Below, piece after piece: positions 32,579-41,545 of a stretch of DNA of 64,000 nucleotides (position 1 is the stretch's first letter; every line of letters starts with the position of its first letter). The position numbers were made by a program, and so were the translations under genes. The stretch comes from AC-32 sp963717475 (GTDB lineage: Bacteria; Actinomycetota; Thermoleophilia; Gaiellales; Gaiellaceae): the NCBI GenBank assembly GCA_963717475.1, contig OY970337.1:496001-560000 (forward strand). Reading direction: 5' to 3'. The notes under the pieces are model-generated. The model searched no databases and was not told the origin of the DNA. It was given only the letters and a program-made list of their open reading frames with translations.

Positions 32579-33234
32579 GCGAGGGCCTCGAGGACACGCA
32601 GCTCTGGCCTGGTCAGGAGCGGCCCGCGGAGGAAGCGAGCGCGAGCCCGAGCCCGAGCCGGACACCGAGCCGGCCGCCGAGGCCGAGGAGGAGCTTCCGG
32701 CAGAAGAGGACGAGCTTCCGCGCTCGCCCGCTGCCCAGCACGCGGCGGGCGAGCTGCGGGTGCCGGACGGCTACGGCGTGATCGAAGGGGATCCGAGCGG
32801 CGCGCGCCGGTCGGTCGGCGTGGTCGTGGGACGCTTCAACGGCGGGATCACCGGGGAGCTGCTCTCGCGCGCGCTCGACGAGCTCGAGCGGGCGGGCGTC
32901 GGGCGCGAGGCCGTAACGGTCGTCCCGGTGCCGGGCGCGTTCGAGCTGCCGCTGGCCGCGATGGCGCTCGCGAAGACGCGCCGCTACTCCTGCATCGTCG
33001 CCCTCGGCGCGATCATCCGAGGGGAGACGCCGCACTTCGAGTACGTCGCGAGCGAGGCTGCGAGCGGGCTCCAGCTCGCGGGCCTCGAGACCGGAGTCCC
33101 GGTCGCGTTCGGCGTGTTGACGGTCGAGGACGAGCAGCAGGCGCAGGCGCGCGCTCGACAAAGGCGCCGAGGCGGTGCGGACGGCGCTCGAGATGGCCGA
33201 CGTCTTCGCTCAGCTCCGCGCGGCGGCTGGGTAG
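32575..33234 (+). CDS. ribH: 6,7-dimethyl-8-ribityllumazine synthase (frameshifted in this sequence)
   Basis: Penultimate step of riboflavin synthesis. The core VGVVVGRFNGGITGELLSRAL, VPVPGAFELPLAA and VALGAIIRGETPHFEYVA is in frame from GTG 32760 onwards. After a shift near 33150-33160 the last helix (LDKGAEAVRTALEMADVFAQL) is in another frame ending at TAG 33232-33234. A GTG at 32575, overlapping the ribBA stop, opens a Pro/Glu-rich acidic extension that would join the core after one further shift near 32640. So either the protein has a roughly 60-residue acidic N-terminal tail or it starts at 32760. The indels probably reflect sequence error. Confidence 0.85.
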
Positions 33235-33261
33235 CCGCCGGCTTCGGCTACACTCGCCGCC

Positions 33262-33453
33262 GTGTCCAAGGTCTGCGCAATCTGCGGGAAGAAGCCGTCG
33301 TTCGGCCACAACCGGAGCCATTCGATGGTGGCCACGAAGCGGCGCTTCAACCCGAACCTCCAGCGCGTCCGCATGCTGCTGAACGGCAAGGCGACGCGTG
33401 CCTACGTCTGCACGCGCTGCCTCAAGGCCGGCAAGGTCACGAAGGCGATCTAG
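33262..33453 (+). CDS. rpmB: 50S ribosomal protein bL28
   Basis: 63-residue ribosomal protein: SKVCAICGKKPSFGHNRSHS at the N terminus and YVCTRCLKAGKV at the C terminus give two CxxC pairs, so this is the zinc-binding (C+) form. GTG start at 33262, 27 bp after ribH. The 153-bp gap that follows contains copy B of the dispersed motif and is probably the fakA promoter region. Confidence 0.96.
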   Translation: MSKVCAICGKKPSFGHNRSHSMVATKRRFNPNLQRVRMLLNGKATRAYVCTRCLKAGKVTKAI

Positions 33454-33530
33454 CGCGACTTCGCGCCGACCCGCTTCGTACTACCGAAGATTTTCCCGCC
33501 GCGTAAGGCGTTCCCGGCCTCCTCCCCGCT

Positions 33531-33590
33531 GCGAGCGTAGCCCGGAAAGTGTCACGGGTGTGTGGCAGGACCGTGCCGAGAGTGTGACAA
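33531..33590 (+). repeat. Dispersed intergenic motif, copy B
   Basis: GCGAGCGTAGCCCGGAAAG, then TGTCAC...GTGTGACA as outer half-sites and GGCA...TGCC as inner half-sites. It aligns with copy A (5721-5776) and resembles copies C and D. It ends 17 bp before the fakA start, which places it in the promoter or 5' leader of that operon. Confidence 0.55.
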
Positions 33591-33606
33591 TCGGGCGGGC
33601 CGCGGG

Positions 33607-35184
33607 ATGAGCGACCTCGAGACGGTACGAGCCCTGGTCGATGCGGCCTGCGCGAGCCTCGAGCGCAGCCGCAGGCGGATCGACGACCTCAACGTCTACC
33701 CGGTGCCCGACGGGGACACGGGCACGAATCTCCTGCTGACTGCGCGAGGCGTCGCAAGCGCGCTCGCGGAGAGCGAAGCCCGCACTCGGGACGAGCTCGC
33801 GGCCGAGGCCACCCGTGCCGCTCTGCTGAGCGCACGCGGGAACTCGGGCGTGATCCTGTCGCAGCTCGTCCGCGGCGCAGCCGATGCTCTGGCCGGCGAG
33901 GAGCAGATCACCGCCGGCGCGATCGCGCGGGCCTTCCGCGGCGCGAGCGACGCGGCGTACGCGGCGCTGCGCGAGCCGGTCGAGGGGACGATCCTGACCG
34001 TCTCGCGGGAGCTCGCCCTCGCGGCGGAAGCCCAGCCGGACGCCGAGCCGCCCGAGCTCTTCGCCGCGCTCGTCGTTCGCGGCGAGGAGGCCGTGGCCCG
34101 TACGACCGAGCAACTCGACGTCCTCCGCCAGGCGGGCGTCGTCGACGCGGGCGGCGCGGGCCTGGTCGAGCTCGTCCGAGGAATGGCCGCGGCGCTCAAC
34201 GGCGAGGAGCTCCCACCGGCGCCCATGGAGGACGAGCTGCCGTCCGAGGCGATCCATCAGGAACAGTCGCGCTTCCGCTTCTGCACGGCCTTCGTCGTCG
34301 AAGGCGATGACCTGGACAAGGAGGAGCTCGAGCGCGGGCTCGACCGCCTCGGCGACTCGCTGATCGTCGTCGGCGACCGGACCGCCCTCAAGGCGCACGT
34401 CCATACCGACGATCCCGACGCCGCGCTCGCCCTGGCCGCTACCGCGGGGGTCGTCGAGCGCGTCGAGATCGCGGACATGCGCGCCCAGATCGACGAGCGC
34501 GAGGAGCGCCTGCTCGCTCCCACCGAGCCTGCAGCGCGCTGTGCGGTCGTCGCCGTCTGCGCGGGCGAAGGCAACCGCCGGCTGTTCGAAAGCCTCGGCG
34601 CCGCGCGGATCGTCGAGGGCGGGCAGACGATGAACCCGCCGACAGCCGAGCTCCTGGCCGCGATCGAGGCGACCAACGCCGAGGAGGTGATCGTGCTCCC
34701 GGACAACTCGAACGTGATCCTCTCGGCGGAGCAGGCGGCCGACCTCGCCGGGCCTACGGTCCGCGTCGTGCCCACACGTTCGCTGCAGGAGGGCCTCACC
34801 GCGCTCGTGACGTTCTCCCAAGACCGCTCGGCCGAGGAAAACGCCGAAGAGATGCAGCGGGCACTCGACGGCGTCGCGACCGGCGAGGTGACGGTCGCCT
34901 CGCGCGACGCCGCGCTCAACGGCCTCAGTGTCCGCGAGGGCGAGTACCTCGGGCTCGCCGGCGAGAAGGCGATCGCGACCGGCCCGTCGTTCCTCGACGT
35001 CTCCCGCGCCGTCGTCGAAGCGCTTCTCGAGGATCCGCGTGACGTCCTCACCCTCCTGACGGGCGAGGACGCGCCGCCGCTCGAGGCGCTGCTGCAGGAG
35101 CTCGCTGAGCGCCACGAGGAGCTGGAGGTCGAGGTGCACGAAGGCGGGCAGCCGCACTATCCGCTGCTTCTGTCCGCCGAATAG
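33607..35184 (+). CDS. fakA: Fatty acid kinase-like protein, DAK2/DhaL domain (YloV/FakA type)
   Basis: 525 residues. The N-terminal DhaL-like kinase domain has DLNVYPVPDGDTGTNLLLTARG (Asp residues bind Mg-ADP) and ARGNSGVILSQLVRG. A middle domain follows, then a C-terminal FakA domain with EDAPPLEALLQELAERHEEL. Such proteins phosphorylate fatty acids bound on a FakB/DegV partner for phospholipid synthesis; a DegV protein is encoded two genes downstream, which supports the call. ATG 33607 is selected since the conserved domain begins soon after; upstream in-frame codons lie in the leader. Confidence 0.85.
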   Translation: MSDLETVRALVDAACASLERSRRRIDDLNVYPVPDGDTGTNLLLTARGVASALAESEARTRDELAAEATRAALLSARGNSGVILSQLVRGAADALAGEEQITAGAIARAFRGASDAAYAALREPVEGTILTVSRELALAAEAQPDAEPPELFAALVVRGEEAVARTTEQLDVLRQAGVVDAGGAGLVELVRGMAAALNGEELPPAPMEDELPSEAIHQEQSRFRFCTAFVVEGDDLDKEELERGLDRLGDSLIVVGDRTALKAHVHTDDPDAALALAATAGVVERVEIADMRAQIDEREERLLAPTEPAARCAVVAVCAGEGNRRLFESLGAARIVEGGQTMNPPTAELLAAIEATNAEEVIVLPDNSNVILSAEQAADLAGPTVRVVPTRSLQEGLTALVTFSQDRSAEENAEEMQRALDGVATGEVTVASRDAALNGLSVREGEYLGLAGEKAIATGPSFLDVSRAVVEALLEDPRDVLTLLTGEDAPPLEALLQELAERHEELEVEVHEGGQPHYPLLLSAE

Positions 35185-35194
35185 AGTCCAGCAG

Positions 35195-35578
35195 GTGAGC
35201 GAGCCGATCCGGGTCGTCCTCGTGGAGGACAACGATGTCTTCCGCGAGGCGCTCGAGCTGCTCCTCGGCCTGCGCGGGGAGATCAAGGTCGTGGCTTCGG
35301 TGCCCGACGGCGAGGATGCGGCCCGGGTCGTCTCCGAGATCCGCCCCGACGTCGTCGTGATGGACTACCGGTTGCCGGGCATGGACGGCGTCCAGGCGAC
35401 GCGCGCGGTGCTGGACGCCTGTCCCGAGACCGCAGTCGTCTGCCTGACCGCCTCGGCGAACCCTCGTGAGCGCGCGGCACTTGTCGAGGCGGGTGCGGTC
35501 GACTGCCTGCAGAAGGACGAGGGTCTCGACGCGATCGTCGCGGCCATCCGCGACGCCGCCCGGTCCGCAGCTGCGTGA
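35195..35578 (+). CDS. Single-domain response regulator (CheY-like receiver)
   Basis: 127-residue receiver domain with no output domain. Acidic pocket ED (residues 11-12), phospho-acceptor Asp in VVVMDYRLPGMDGV, Thr in VVCLTASAN, Lys in DCLQKDEGLDAI. No sensor kinase is in the window. It starts 10 bp after fakA and its stop overlaps the fakB GTG, so it is built into the fatty acid kinase operon and may adjust the pathway by protein contact. That role is inference. Confidence 0.9.
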   Translation: MSEPIRVVLVEDNDVFREALELLLGLRGEIKVVASVPDGEDAARVVSEIRPDVVVMDYRLPGMDGVQATRAVLDACPETAVVCLTASANPRERAALVEAGAVDCLQKDEGLDAIVAAIRDAARSAAA

Positions 35579-36435
35579 ACCTGAACGCGGAGAACACCGC
35601 GATCGTCGTCGACTCGACGGCGGACTTCCCGGAGGCTCCGAGCCGGTTTCCAAACTGGCGCGTCGTCCCGCTCTACGTCCGCTTCGGCGACGAAAGCTTC
35701 CGCGACTACGTCGAGCTCGACCCGGCTGCGTTCTACGAGCGCCTGCGTTCCGCCGGCGCCACTCCTGCGACTTCACAGCCGACGCCTGCGGACTTCCTCG
35801 CCGCCTACGAGGACCTGGACGGCTACGAGCGGATTCTCTCGCTCCACATCGCCGGCAAGCTCTCCGGAACGATCGAGAGCGCTCGGGCCGCGGCGCAATC
35901 GCTGGGTGGCGAGCGCGTCCGGACGGTCGACTCAGGCAGCGCGTCGGCGGCGCTCGCGCTGCTGGGGCTCGCGATCGAGCGGCGCCTCGAGCGCGGGACG
36001 ACCGACGACGAGGTGGACGAGCTCGTCGAGCGCTACCGGCGCGACGCGGGCCTGCTCTTCACGCTCGACACCTTCGAGTACCTCGTCCGCGGCGGCCGCG
36101 TCGGGCGCGCGCGCGGCTGGGCGGGCGAGCTCCTACACATCAAGCCGATTCTCACGATCGAGGACGGGGAGGTGCTGCCGGTGAAGCGCGTTCGCGGCAA
36201 CCGCAAGGCGTTCCTCGAGTTCGAGTCCGCGTTCGAGGCGTCCACGACCGACGGGCCCGACCTGCGCGTCGGGATCGCCCATGCAGACGCCCCCGAGCGC
36301 GCGGAGGCTCTGGCGGAGATGGTGCGCCGCGTTCGGCCAAATGCGACTCTCGAGCTCGTGACGACGCTCGGCCCGGTCGTCGGCGCGCACGCCGGGCCCG
36401 GAACGGTCGGGTTCTTCTGGTTCGCGGACGAGTGA
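35575..36435 (+). CDS. fakB: DegV-family fatty acid-binding protein (FakB type)
   Basis: 286 residues with DegV features: VVDSTADFPEAP at the N terminus, ATSQPTPADFLAAYE, LHIAGKLSGTIESARAAA, and the Arg/Gly-rich LVRGGRVGRARGW. These line the lipid carboxylate site in FakB proteins. It presents fatty acids to FakA, encoded two genes upstream. GTG 35575 overlaps the response regulator stop. Confidence 0.87.
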   Translation: MNLNAENTAIVVDSTADFPEAPSRFPNWRVVPLYVRFGDESFRDYVELDPAAFYERLRSAGATPATSQPTPADFLAAYEDLDGYERILSLHIAGKLSGTIESARAAAQSLGGERVRTVDSGSASAALALLGLAIERRLERGTTDDEVDELVERYRRDAGLLFTLDTFEYLVRGGRVGRARGWAGELLHIKPILTIEDGEVLPVKRVRGNRKAFLEFESAFEASTTDGPDLRVGIAHADAPERAEALAEMVRRVRPNATLELVTTLGPVVGAHAGPGTVGFFWFADE

Positions 36436-36466
36436 TACCGCCGCCTGCGTACCTAGACTGGCGCAC

Positions 36467-38512
36467 ATGCCGACCGGGTTCGCCGGAGTGGAATCTCCCG
36501 CGTGGGCCCGGCTCCCCGGGACACCGCGGCCGGAGCTCCTGGAGCACGGCGTCGAGACGCTTCCCGGCGTCGGGCCGGCGCTGAGCAAGAAGCTCGCGAA
36601 GCTCGGCCTGCGCACGCTCCGTGACCTGGTCGAGCACCGGCCGCACCGCTACGAGCCCGCGGTCCCCGAGCGCCGGATTGCCGATCTCCTCGCCGAGGAG
36701 GAAACGGCCATCTCCGGCCAGATCGGGCGCGTCTCGGTGCGGCGGCCGCGGCGCAACCTCGCCATCCTCCAGGCGCGGGTCTCCGACGGGAGCGGCGAGA
36801 TCACCGCGGTCTGGTTCAACCAGGCGTGGCTCGAGGAGAAGCTCAAGCCGGGAACGCGAGTGCGGCTGCGCGGCCAGCTGAAGCGGAACGGCTTCCAGGT
36901 GCGCTCGTACGACCTGAACGGAGTCGCGGCGACGGCTGACTTCGCCCCGGTCTACCCGGCGAGCGAGGAGGTGACGCCGAAGCGCCTCCGAGGGCTCGTC
37001 GCCCGGGTTCTTCCACACGCACGCGACCTGCCGGACCCGCTGCCCGCCGAGCTGAAAGCGCGGGAAGCGCTGCCGCTCCGGGCCGATGCGCTCGTCGCGC
37101 TCCACCGGCCGCGCTCGGAGGCGCAAGGAGAGGAGGCGCGCCGTCGGCTCGCGTTCGACGAGCTGCTCGTGCTCCAGGTCGGGCTGGCGCGAACCCGGGT
37201 TGGTCACGAGGCCGAGCACGCCCGACCGCTCGGCGAGCCGGGCGAGCTGACCCGGCGCTACCGCGATCTGCTCCCGTTCGAGCTGACGCCCGACCAGGAC
37301 CACGCGATCGGCGAGATCGACCGCGACCTGGCGCGGGACGCCCCCATGCAGCGGCTCCTGCAGGGCGACGTCGGCTCCGGCAAGACGGTCGTCGCGCTGT
37401 ACGCGCTTCTGCGCGCGGTCGAGACCGGCCTGCGCGGGGCGCTGATGGCGCCGACCGAGACGCTGGCCGAGCAGCACTTCCTCACCATCGAGCCGCTCTG
37501 CGCGGAGCTCGGCGTGCCCGTCGCGCTGCTAACCCGTTCGGTCAAGTCGGAGATCGCCGAGGCCGGGATCGTGGTCGGGACGCACGCGCTGATCCAGGAG
37601 GGGGTCGACCTCGGCGAGCTCGGGGTGGCGGTCGTCGACGAGCAGCACCGCTTCGGCGTCGAGCAGCGGAAGGCGCTCGTGCAGGGCCGGCAGCCGCACG
37701 TTCTCCACATGACGGCAACGCCGATCCCGCGCACGCTTGCCCTGACGCTCTACGGCGACCTGGCCGTCACCGAGATCGCCAAGCCGCCCGCCTCGCGCAA
37801 GCCGATCGTCACCTCTTGGGTGACTGCCGAGCGCTCCTCCGAGGCCTACAAGCGCCTGCGCAGGCACCTCGACGACGGGCGCCAGGCATACGTCGTCTGC
37901 CCGCTGATCGAGGAGTCCGAGACCTCGCAGGCCCGCGCGGCCGAAGCGGAGGCGGAGCGGCTGCGCCGCGCGGAGCTGAGTGACTATCGGGTCGGGTTGC
38001 TGCACGGGCGCCTGCGGCCGGTCGAGCGGCGCGAGCTGATGGCGCGCTTCAAGGCGGGCGAGCTGGACGTGCTCGTGGCGACGACGGTGATCGAGGTCGG
38101 CGTCGACGTGCCGAACGCGACGATCATGATCGTCCAGGAAGCCGATCGCTTCGGGCTCGCGCAGCTCCACCAGCTGCGGGGCCGCGTCGGGCGCGGGGCG
38201 GAGCAGTCGTACTGCCTGCTGATCTCGCGCCCGCGCGAGGAGCTGACCGAGAACGCGCAGGCGCGGCTGCAGGCTCTGGTGGACACGACCGACGGCTTCG
38301 AGCTCGCGGAAAAGGACCTCGAGCTGCGCGGTGAGGGCCAGCTGCTCGGCACGCGTCAGTCGGGCCTCTCGGAGTTCCGCTTCGTCCACTGGCGCACCGA
38401 CCGCCCGCTGCTCGAGCGCGCGCGGGACGCGGCGGAGGAGCTCGTCGCGTACGAAGGTCCCCTTGCCGACGAGGTCGACCGGGTCTTCGCGGAGGTCGGT
38501 GTCGCCGCCTGA
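36467..38512 (+). CDS. recG: ATP-dependent DNA helicase RecG
   Basis: Branch-migration helicase for Holliday junctions and stalled forks. 681 residues: N-terminal wedge with an OB fold (TAISGQIGRVSVRRPRRNL), Walker A GDVGSGKTVVAL, DEQHRFGVEQR (motif II), MTATPIPRTLALTLYGDL (motif III), and QLHQLRGRVGRGAEQ plus GEGQLLGTRQSG in the C-terminal part. ATG 36467. The downstream gap to rsmD is 12 bp. Confidence 0.95.
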   Translation: MPTGFAGVESPAWARLPGTPRPELLEHGVETLPGVGPALSKKLAKLGLRTLRDLVEHRPHRYEPAVPERRIADLLAEEETAISGQIGRVSVRRPRRNLAILQARVSDGSGEITAVWFNQAWLEEKLKPGTRVRLRGQLKRNGFQVRSYDLNGVAATADFAPVYPASEEVTPKRLRGLVARVLPHARDLPDPLPAELKAREALPLRADALVALHRPRSEAQGEEARRRLAFDELLVLQVGLARTRVGHEAEHARPLGEPGELTRRYRDLLPFELTPDQDHAIGEIDRDLARDAPMQRLLQGDVGSGKTVVALYALLRAVETGLRGALMAPTETLAEQHFLTIEPLCAELGVPVALLTRSVKSEIAEAGIVVGTHALIQEGVDLGELGVAVVDEQHRFGVEQRKALVQGRQPHVLHMTATPIPRTLALTLYGDLAVTEIAKPPASRKPIVTSWVTAERSSEAYKRLRRHLDDGRQAYVVCPLIEESETSQARAAEAEAERLRRAELSDYRVGLLHGRLRPVERRELMARFKAGELDVLVATTVIEVGVDVPNATIMIVQEADRFGLAQLHQLRGRVGRGAEQSYCLLISRPREELTENAQARLQALVDTTDGFELAEKDLELRGEGQLLGTRQSGLSEFRFVHWRTDRPLLERARDAAEELVAYEGPLADEVDRVFAEVGVAA

Positions 38513-38524
38513 GGTGCTCGACGC

Positions 38525-39063
38525 GTGAGGATCATCGCCGGCTCGCGCAAGGGGGCGCGGATCTTCGCGCCGAAGGGGCTCGACACGAGGCCGACAGGCG
38601 ACCGGGTGCGGGAGGCCGCCTTCAACCTGCTCGGCCCGGGAGCCCCGGAGGGAGCGGCCGTGCTCGACCTCTTCGCCGGCTCGGGCGCGATGGGGCTCGA
38701 GGCGCTCTCGCGAGGCGCCAAACGCGTGACCTTCGTCGAGAACGACAGCGACGCCTGCCGCACGATCAATCGCAACCTCGACAAGCTCGGCCTGGAGGGC
38801 GCGACCGTCCTCTGCCAGGACGCGCTCACCGCCCTTCGCGCCGATGCCCGCGCGGGCGCCCGCTACGATCTCGTCTTCGTCGACCCGCCCTACCGGAGGT
38901 TTTCTTCCCTGCAAAACGCGCTGATTGAGCACCTGCCCGAGATCCTCGCTCCGGGCGGAACGCTCGTCGTCGAGACCGCCGCCACGGAGGAACCGGAGCT
39001 CCCGCTGCAGAAGCGAACGAGCAGGCGCTACGGCTCCGCGCGCCTCACCATCTTTGACCACGA

Positions 39064-39067
<4 letters not shown>
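38525..39067 (+). CDS. rsmD: 16S rRNA (guanine-966 N2)-methyltransferase
   Basis: 180 residues. N-terminal MRIIAGSRKGARI, TRPTGDRVREAAFNLL, SAM motif I DLFAGSGAMGLEALSRG and catalytic motif IV VFVDPPYRRF. GTG start at 38525. Overlaps coaD by four bases (ATGA), the usual rsmD-coaD pairing. Confidence 0.94.
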
Positions 39068-39575
<508 letters not shown>

Positions 39576-39579
<4 letters not shown>

Positions 39580-39647
39580 GCGTAGGCTCGACGGAGCTCA
39601 TCATGGAGCGGAGGTGCCGGCTTTGCCGGCGCCGGGAGCGGGAATGA
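39576..39647 (+). repeat. Coupled micro-ORF repeat, copy 3 (coaD junction)
   Basis: Third copy with the same 72-bp span and 68-bp ATG-to-ATG period. ATG 39576 overlaps the coaD stop and TGA 39645-39647 overlaps the start of the next gene; ATGAGC at 39576-39581 and 39644-39649. Peptide begins MSVGSTELIMERRCRLC. Hairpin 39613-39633 is GGTGCCGGC-TTT-GCCGGCGCC, with a T-G wobble at the pair that is T-A in copy 1 and C-G in copy 2. Confidence 0.9.
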
Positions 39648-39958
39648 GCGTGGAAGAGATCCTCGGCGCAGGCCACGACGTGAGGCTCGGCAAGCGTCAG
39701 GCCCAGGAGGTGCTGCAGAAGCTGCGCGCCCGCGGCGCCGAGAGCGACGCTGCCGACCGGCTCGAGTCCCGGCTTGCAGATTCCGACGAGGTCGTGATCG
39801 CCCGCGGCGAGGCGCAGCAGCTCCTCGAGGAGCTCAAGGCGAGCGGCCGGCGCTGGATCTCCGGCACCGATGCGCCGCGGCCCGAGCCTCCGAGGGCCGC
39901 GCCCGAGCCCGAGCCTGAGCCGGAGCCGAAGCGCCGCTGGTTCTGGCGAAAAGGTTGA
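39644..39958 (+). CDS. Small charged protein of unknown function
   Basis: 104 residues whose ATG is provided by repeat copy 3. The first 75 residues are charged and helical, with a duplicated-looking pattern (KRQAQEVLQKLRARG and RGEAQQLLEELKASG). A Pro/Glu run (PEPEPEPEP) then leads to a basic, Trp-rich end KRRWFWRKG. The layout suggests a soluble domain with a membrane- or ribosome-touching tail, but I do not recognise the family. It sits between coaD and the SepIVA-like gene. Confidence 0.7.
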   Translation: MSVEEILGAGHDVRLGKRQAQEVLQKLRARGAESDAADRLESRLADSDEVVIARGEAQQLLEELKASGRRWISGTDAPRPEPPRAAPEPEPEPEPKRRWFWRKG

Positions 39959-39991
39959 TCAACCGGTCTCCTCTGTAGACTCCGGAAACCC

Positions 39992-40504
39992 ATGGACGTA
40001 CTCGTATTGATCGACAAGCTGGACGACCTCGTCCACAACGCGAAGGCCGTTCCGCTGACCGACCAGGTTCGCATCGACCGCGAGGAGATCTACGACATCC
40101 TCGACCAGATGCGGGCGACGATCCCCGAGGAGATCAAGCAGGCCCGCTGGATCGTCAAGGAACGCCAGGAGATGCTGGCCGAGGCCAAGCGCGAGTGCGA
40201 CCGGATCCTCGGCGAAGCGCGCGAGCAAGCGGTTCGCGAGGCTTCCCAGACCGAGATCGTCAAGCTCGCCGAGCGCCAGGCCGGCGAGATCGTCGACGAC
40301 GCCCGCCGCCAGGCGCGCGAGACGCGGCTGGAGATGGAGGACTGGGCCGACTCGATCCTCTCGACGCTCGAGGTCAACCTGGACAAGTTCCTGACCGCGG
40401 TCAAGCGGGGCCGCGAGCGGCTGCACGAGCGCTCGCAGGAGACGGTCGTCGCCGGGGTCGCCATGGGCGTCGCCGACAGCACCAACAACGACGAGCCCTA
40501 TTAG
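39992..40504 (+). CDS. DivIVA-domain-like coiled-coil protein (SepIVA-like)
   Basis: 170-residue, almost fully helical protein. The start MDVLVLIDKLDDLVHNAKAV, the IDREEIYDILDQMR segment and the long Glu/Arg coiled coil resemble mycobacterial SepIVA, a cell division and elongation factor also encoded near the DUF177-rnc region. That synteny is reproduced here (DUF177, rpmF, rnc downstream). Similarity to ATP synthase subunit b coiled coils is generic. Function in septum or pole organisation is inferred. ATG 39992. Confidence 0.75.
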   Translation: MDVLVLIDKLDDLVHNAKAVPLTDQVRIDREEIYDILDQMRATIPEEIKQARWIVKERQEMLAEAKRECDRILGEAREQAVREASQTEIVKLAERQAGEIVDDARRQARETRLEMEDWADSILSTLEVNLDKFLTAVKRGRERLHERSQETVVAGVAMGVADSTNNDEPY

Positions 40505-40508
40505 CGGC

Positions 40509-41018
40509 ATGGACACCCGGCTGGCGGTCGCGAGCAAGCGCGACTGGCGCAGCTACGCCGACCGCGCGGTGCCGGAGGACGTCCAGCAGCACATCCTCGA
40601 CGCCGGCCGTCTGAGCGGCAGCGGGGTCAACCGTCAACCGTGGCTCTTCGTTCTCGTCGAGAGCGAGGAAGCGAGGAGCCGTGTCGCCGAGACGGTCTTC
40701 GCGGGCGACAACGTGCGCACCTGCGCGTTCGCCGTAGCGGTCGCGACCGAAGGGCGGAAGTTCCCGCTCGACGTTGGCCGCTGTATCCAGAACATGATGC
40801 TCGTGGCCTGGAACGAAGGCGTCGTCTCATGCCCTAACGGCATGCCCGACGAGGCTGCGGCCGCCCGCGCGCTCGGCCTCGAGAACGGCTTCGAGCCGCT
40901 GAACATCGTCAGCTTCGGCTACCCGAGGCGCCCGCTCGAGCCGGGGTCGAAGAGCCCCGAGGAGTGGAGCGCCGAGGCAAACCGCAAGCCCCTGCACGAG
41001 CTCGTTCGGCGAATCTGA
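40509..41018 (+). CDS. Nitroreductase-family flavoprotein
   Basis: 169 residues with the FMN-reductase pattern: KRDWRSYADRAVPEDVQQHILDAGRLSGSGVNRQPW at the N terminus, a central ALATEG-like strand, and GRCIQNMMLVAWNEGVVSC in the dimer helix. ATG 40509, 5 bp after the SepIVA-like gene. Possible roles include reduction of nitro compounds or F420/flavin chemistry; substrate not assignable. Confidence 0.82.
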   Translation: MDTRLAVASKRDWRSYADRAVPEDVQQHILDAGRLSGSGVNRQPWLFVLVESEEARSRVAETVFAGDNVRTCAFAVAVATEGRKFPLDVGRCIQNMMLVAWNEGVVSCPNGMPDEAAAARALGLENGFEPLNIVSFGYPRRPLEPGSKSPEEWSAEANRKPLHELVRRI

Positions 41019-41038
41019 CCGTTGCTACCGTGGTCCTC

Positions 41039-41545
41039 GTGACCACGTTCAACCTGCGTGCGCTCAAGCTTCGCTCCGGGGAGCAATTCCGGGACGAGCA
41101 GGAGATCGAGCTCGAGCCGCTCGAGCTCGGCGGACAGCGCTACCTCCCCGTTCCGGAGAAGGTGCCTGCCGAGCTGACGATCACGCGCGCGTCGACGGGC
41201 ACCGTCTTCGAGCTCGCCTTCCACGTCCGGCTCCACGGCCCCTGCTTCCGGTGCCTCGAGGACGCGGTTCTCGACCTGCCGATCTCGGCGCGGGAATACC
41301 ACGCGAACGTCCCTGAGGACGACGAGCTGCGGACACCGTACGTCGAGGACGACAAGCTCGACCTCTCCGCCTGGGCGCGCGACGCGCTCGCGCTGGAGCT
41401 GCCGGACAAGATCCTCTGCCGCCCCGACTGCGCCGGTCTCTGCCCGGTCTGCGGCAAGAACCTGAACGACGAGCCGCACGCCCACGGCGAGCCGGAGCCC
41501 GACTCGCGTTGGGCCGCGCTCGCCGAGCTCAAAGACCGGTTGTAG
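41039..41545 (+). CDS. DUF177 (YceD) family protein
   Basis: 168-residue protein of the YceD/DUF177 family that is normally encoded immediately before rpmF and has been linked to 23S rRNA maturation in some bacteria and plants. The core has FELAFHVRLHGPCFRCLEDA; the C-terminal zinc-type motif is CRPDCAGLCPVCGKNLN. GTG 41039 chosen; further GTG codons lie just upstream. Here two genes (hydrolase, ABC-F) separate it from rpmF. Its end overlaps the convergent hydrolase by 17 bp. Confidence 0.85.
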   Translation: MTTFNLRALKLRSGEQFRDEQEIELEPLELGGQRYLPVPEKVPAELTITRASTGTVFELAFHVRLHGPCFRCLEDAVLDLPISAREYHANVPEDDELRTPYVEDDKLDLSAWARDALALELPDKILCRPDCAGLCPVCGKNLNDEPHAHGEPEPDSRWAALAELKDRL

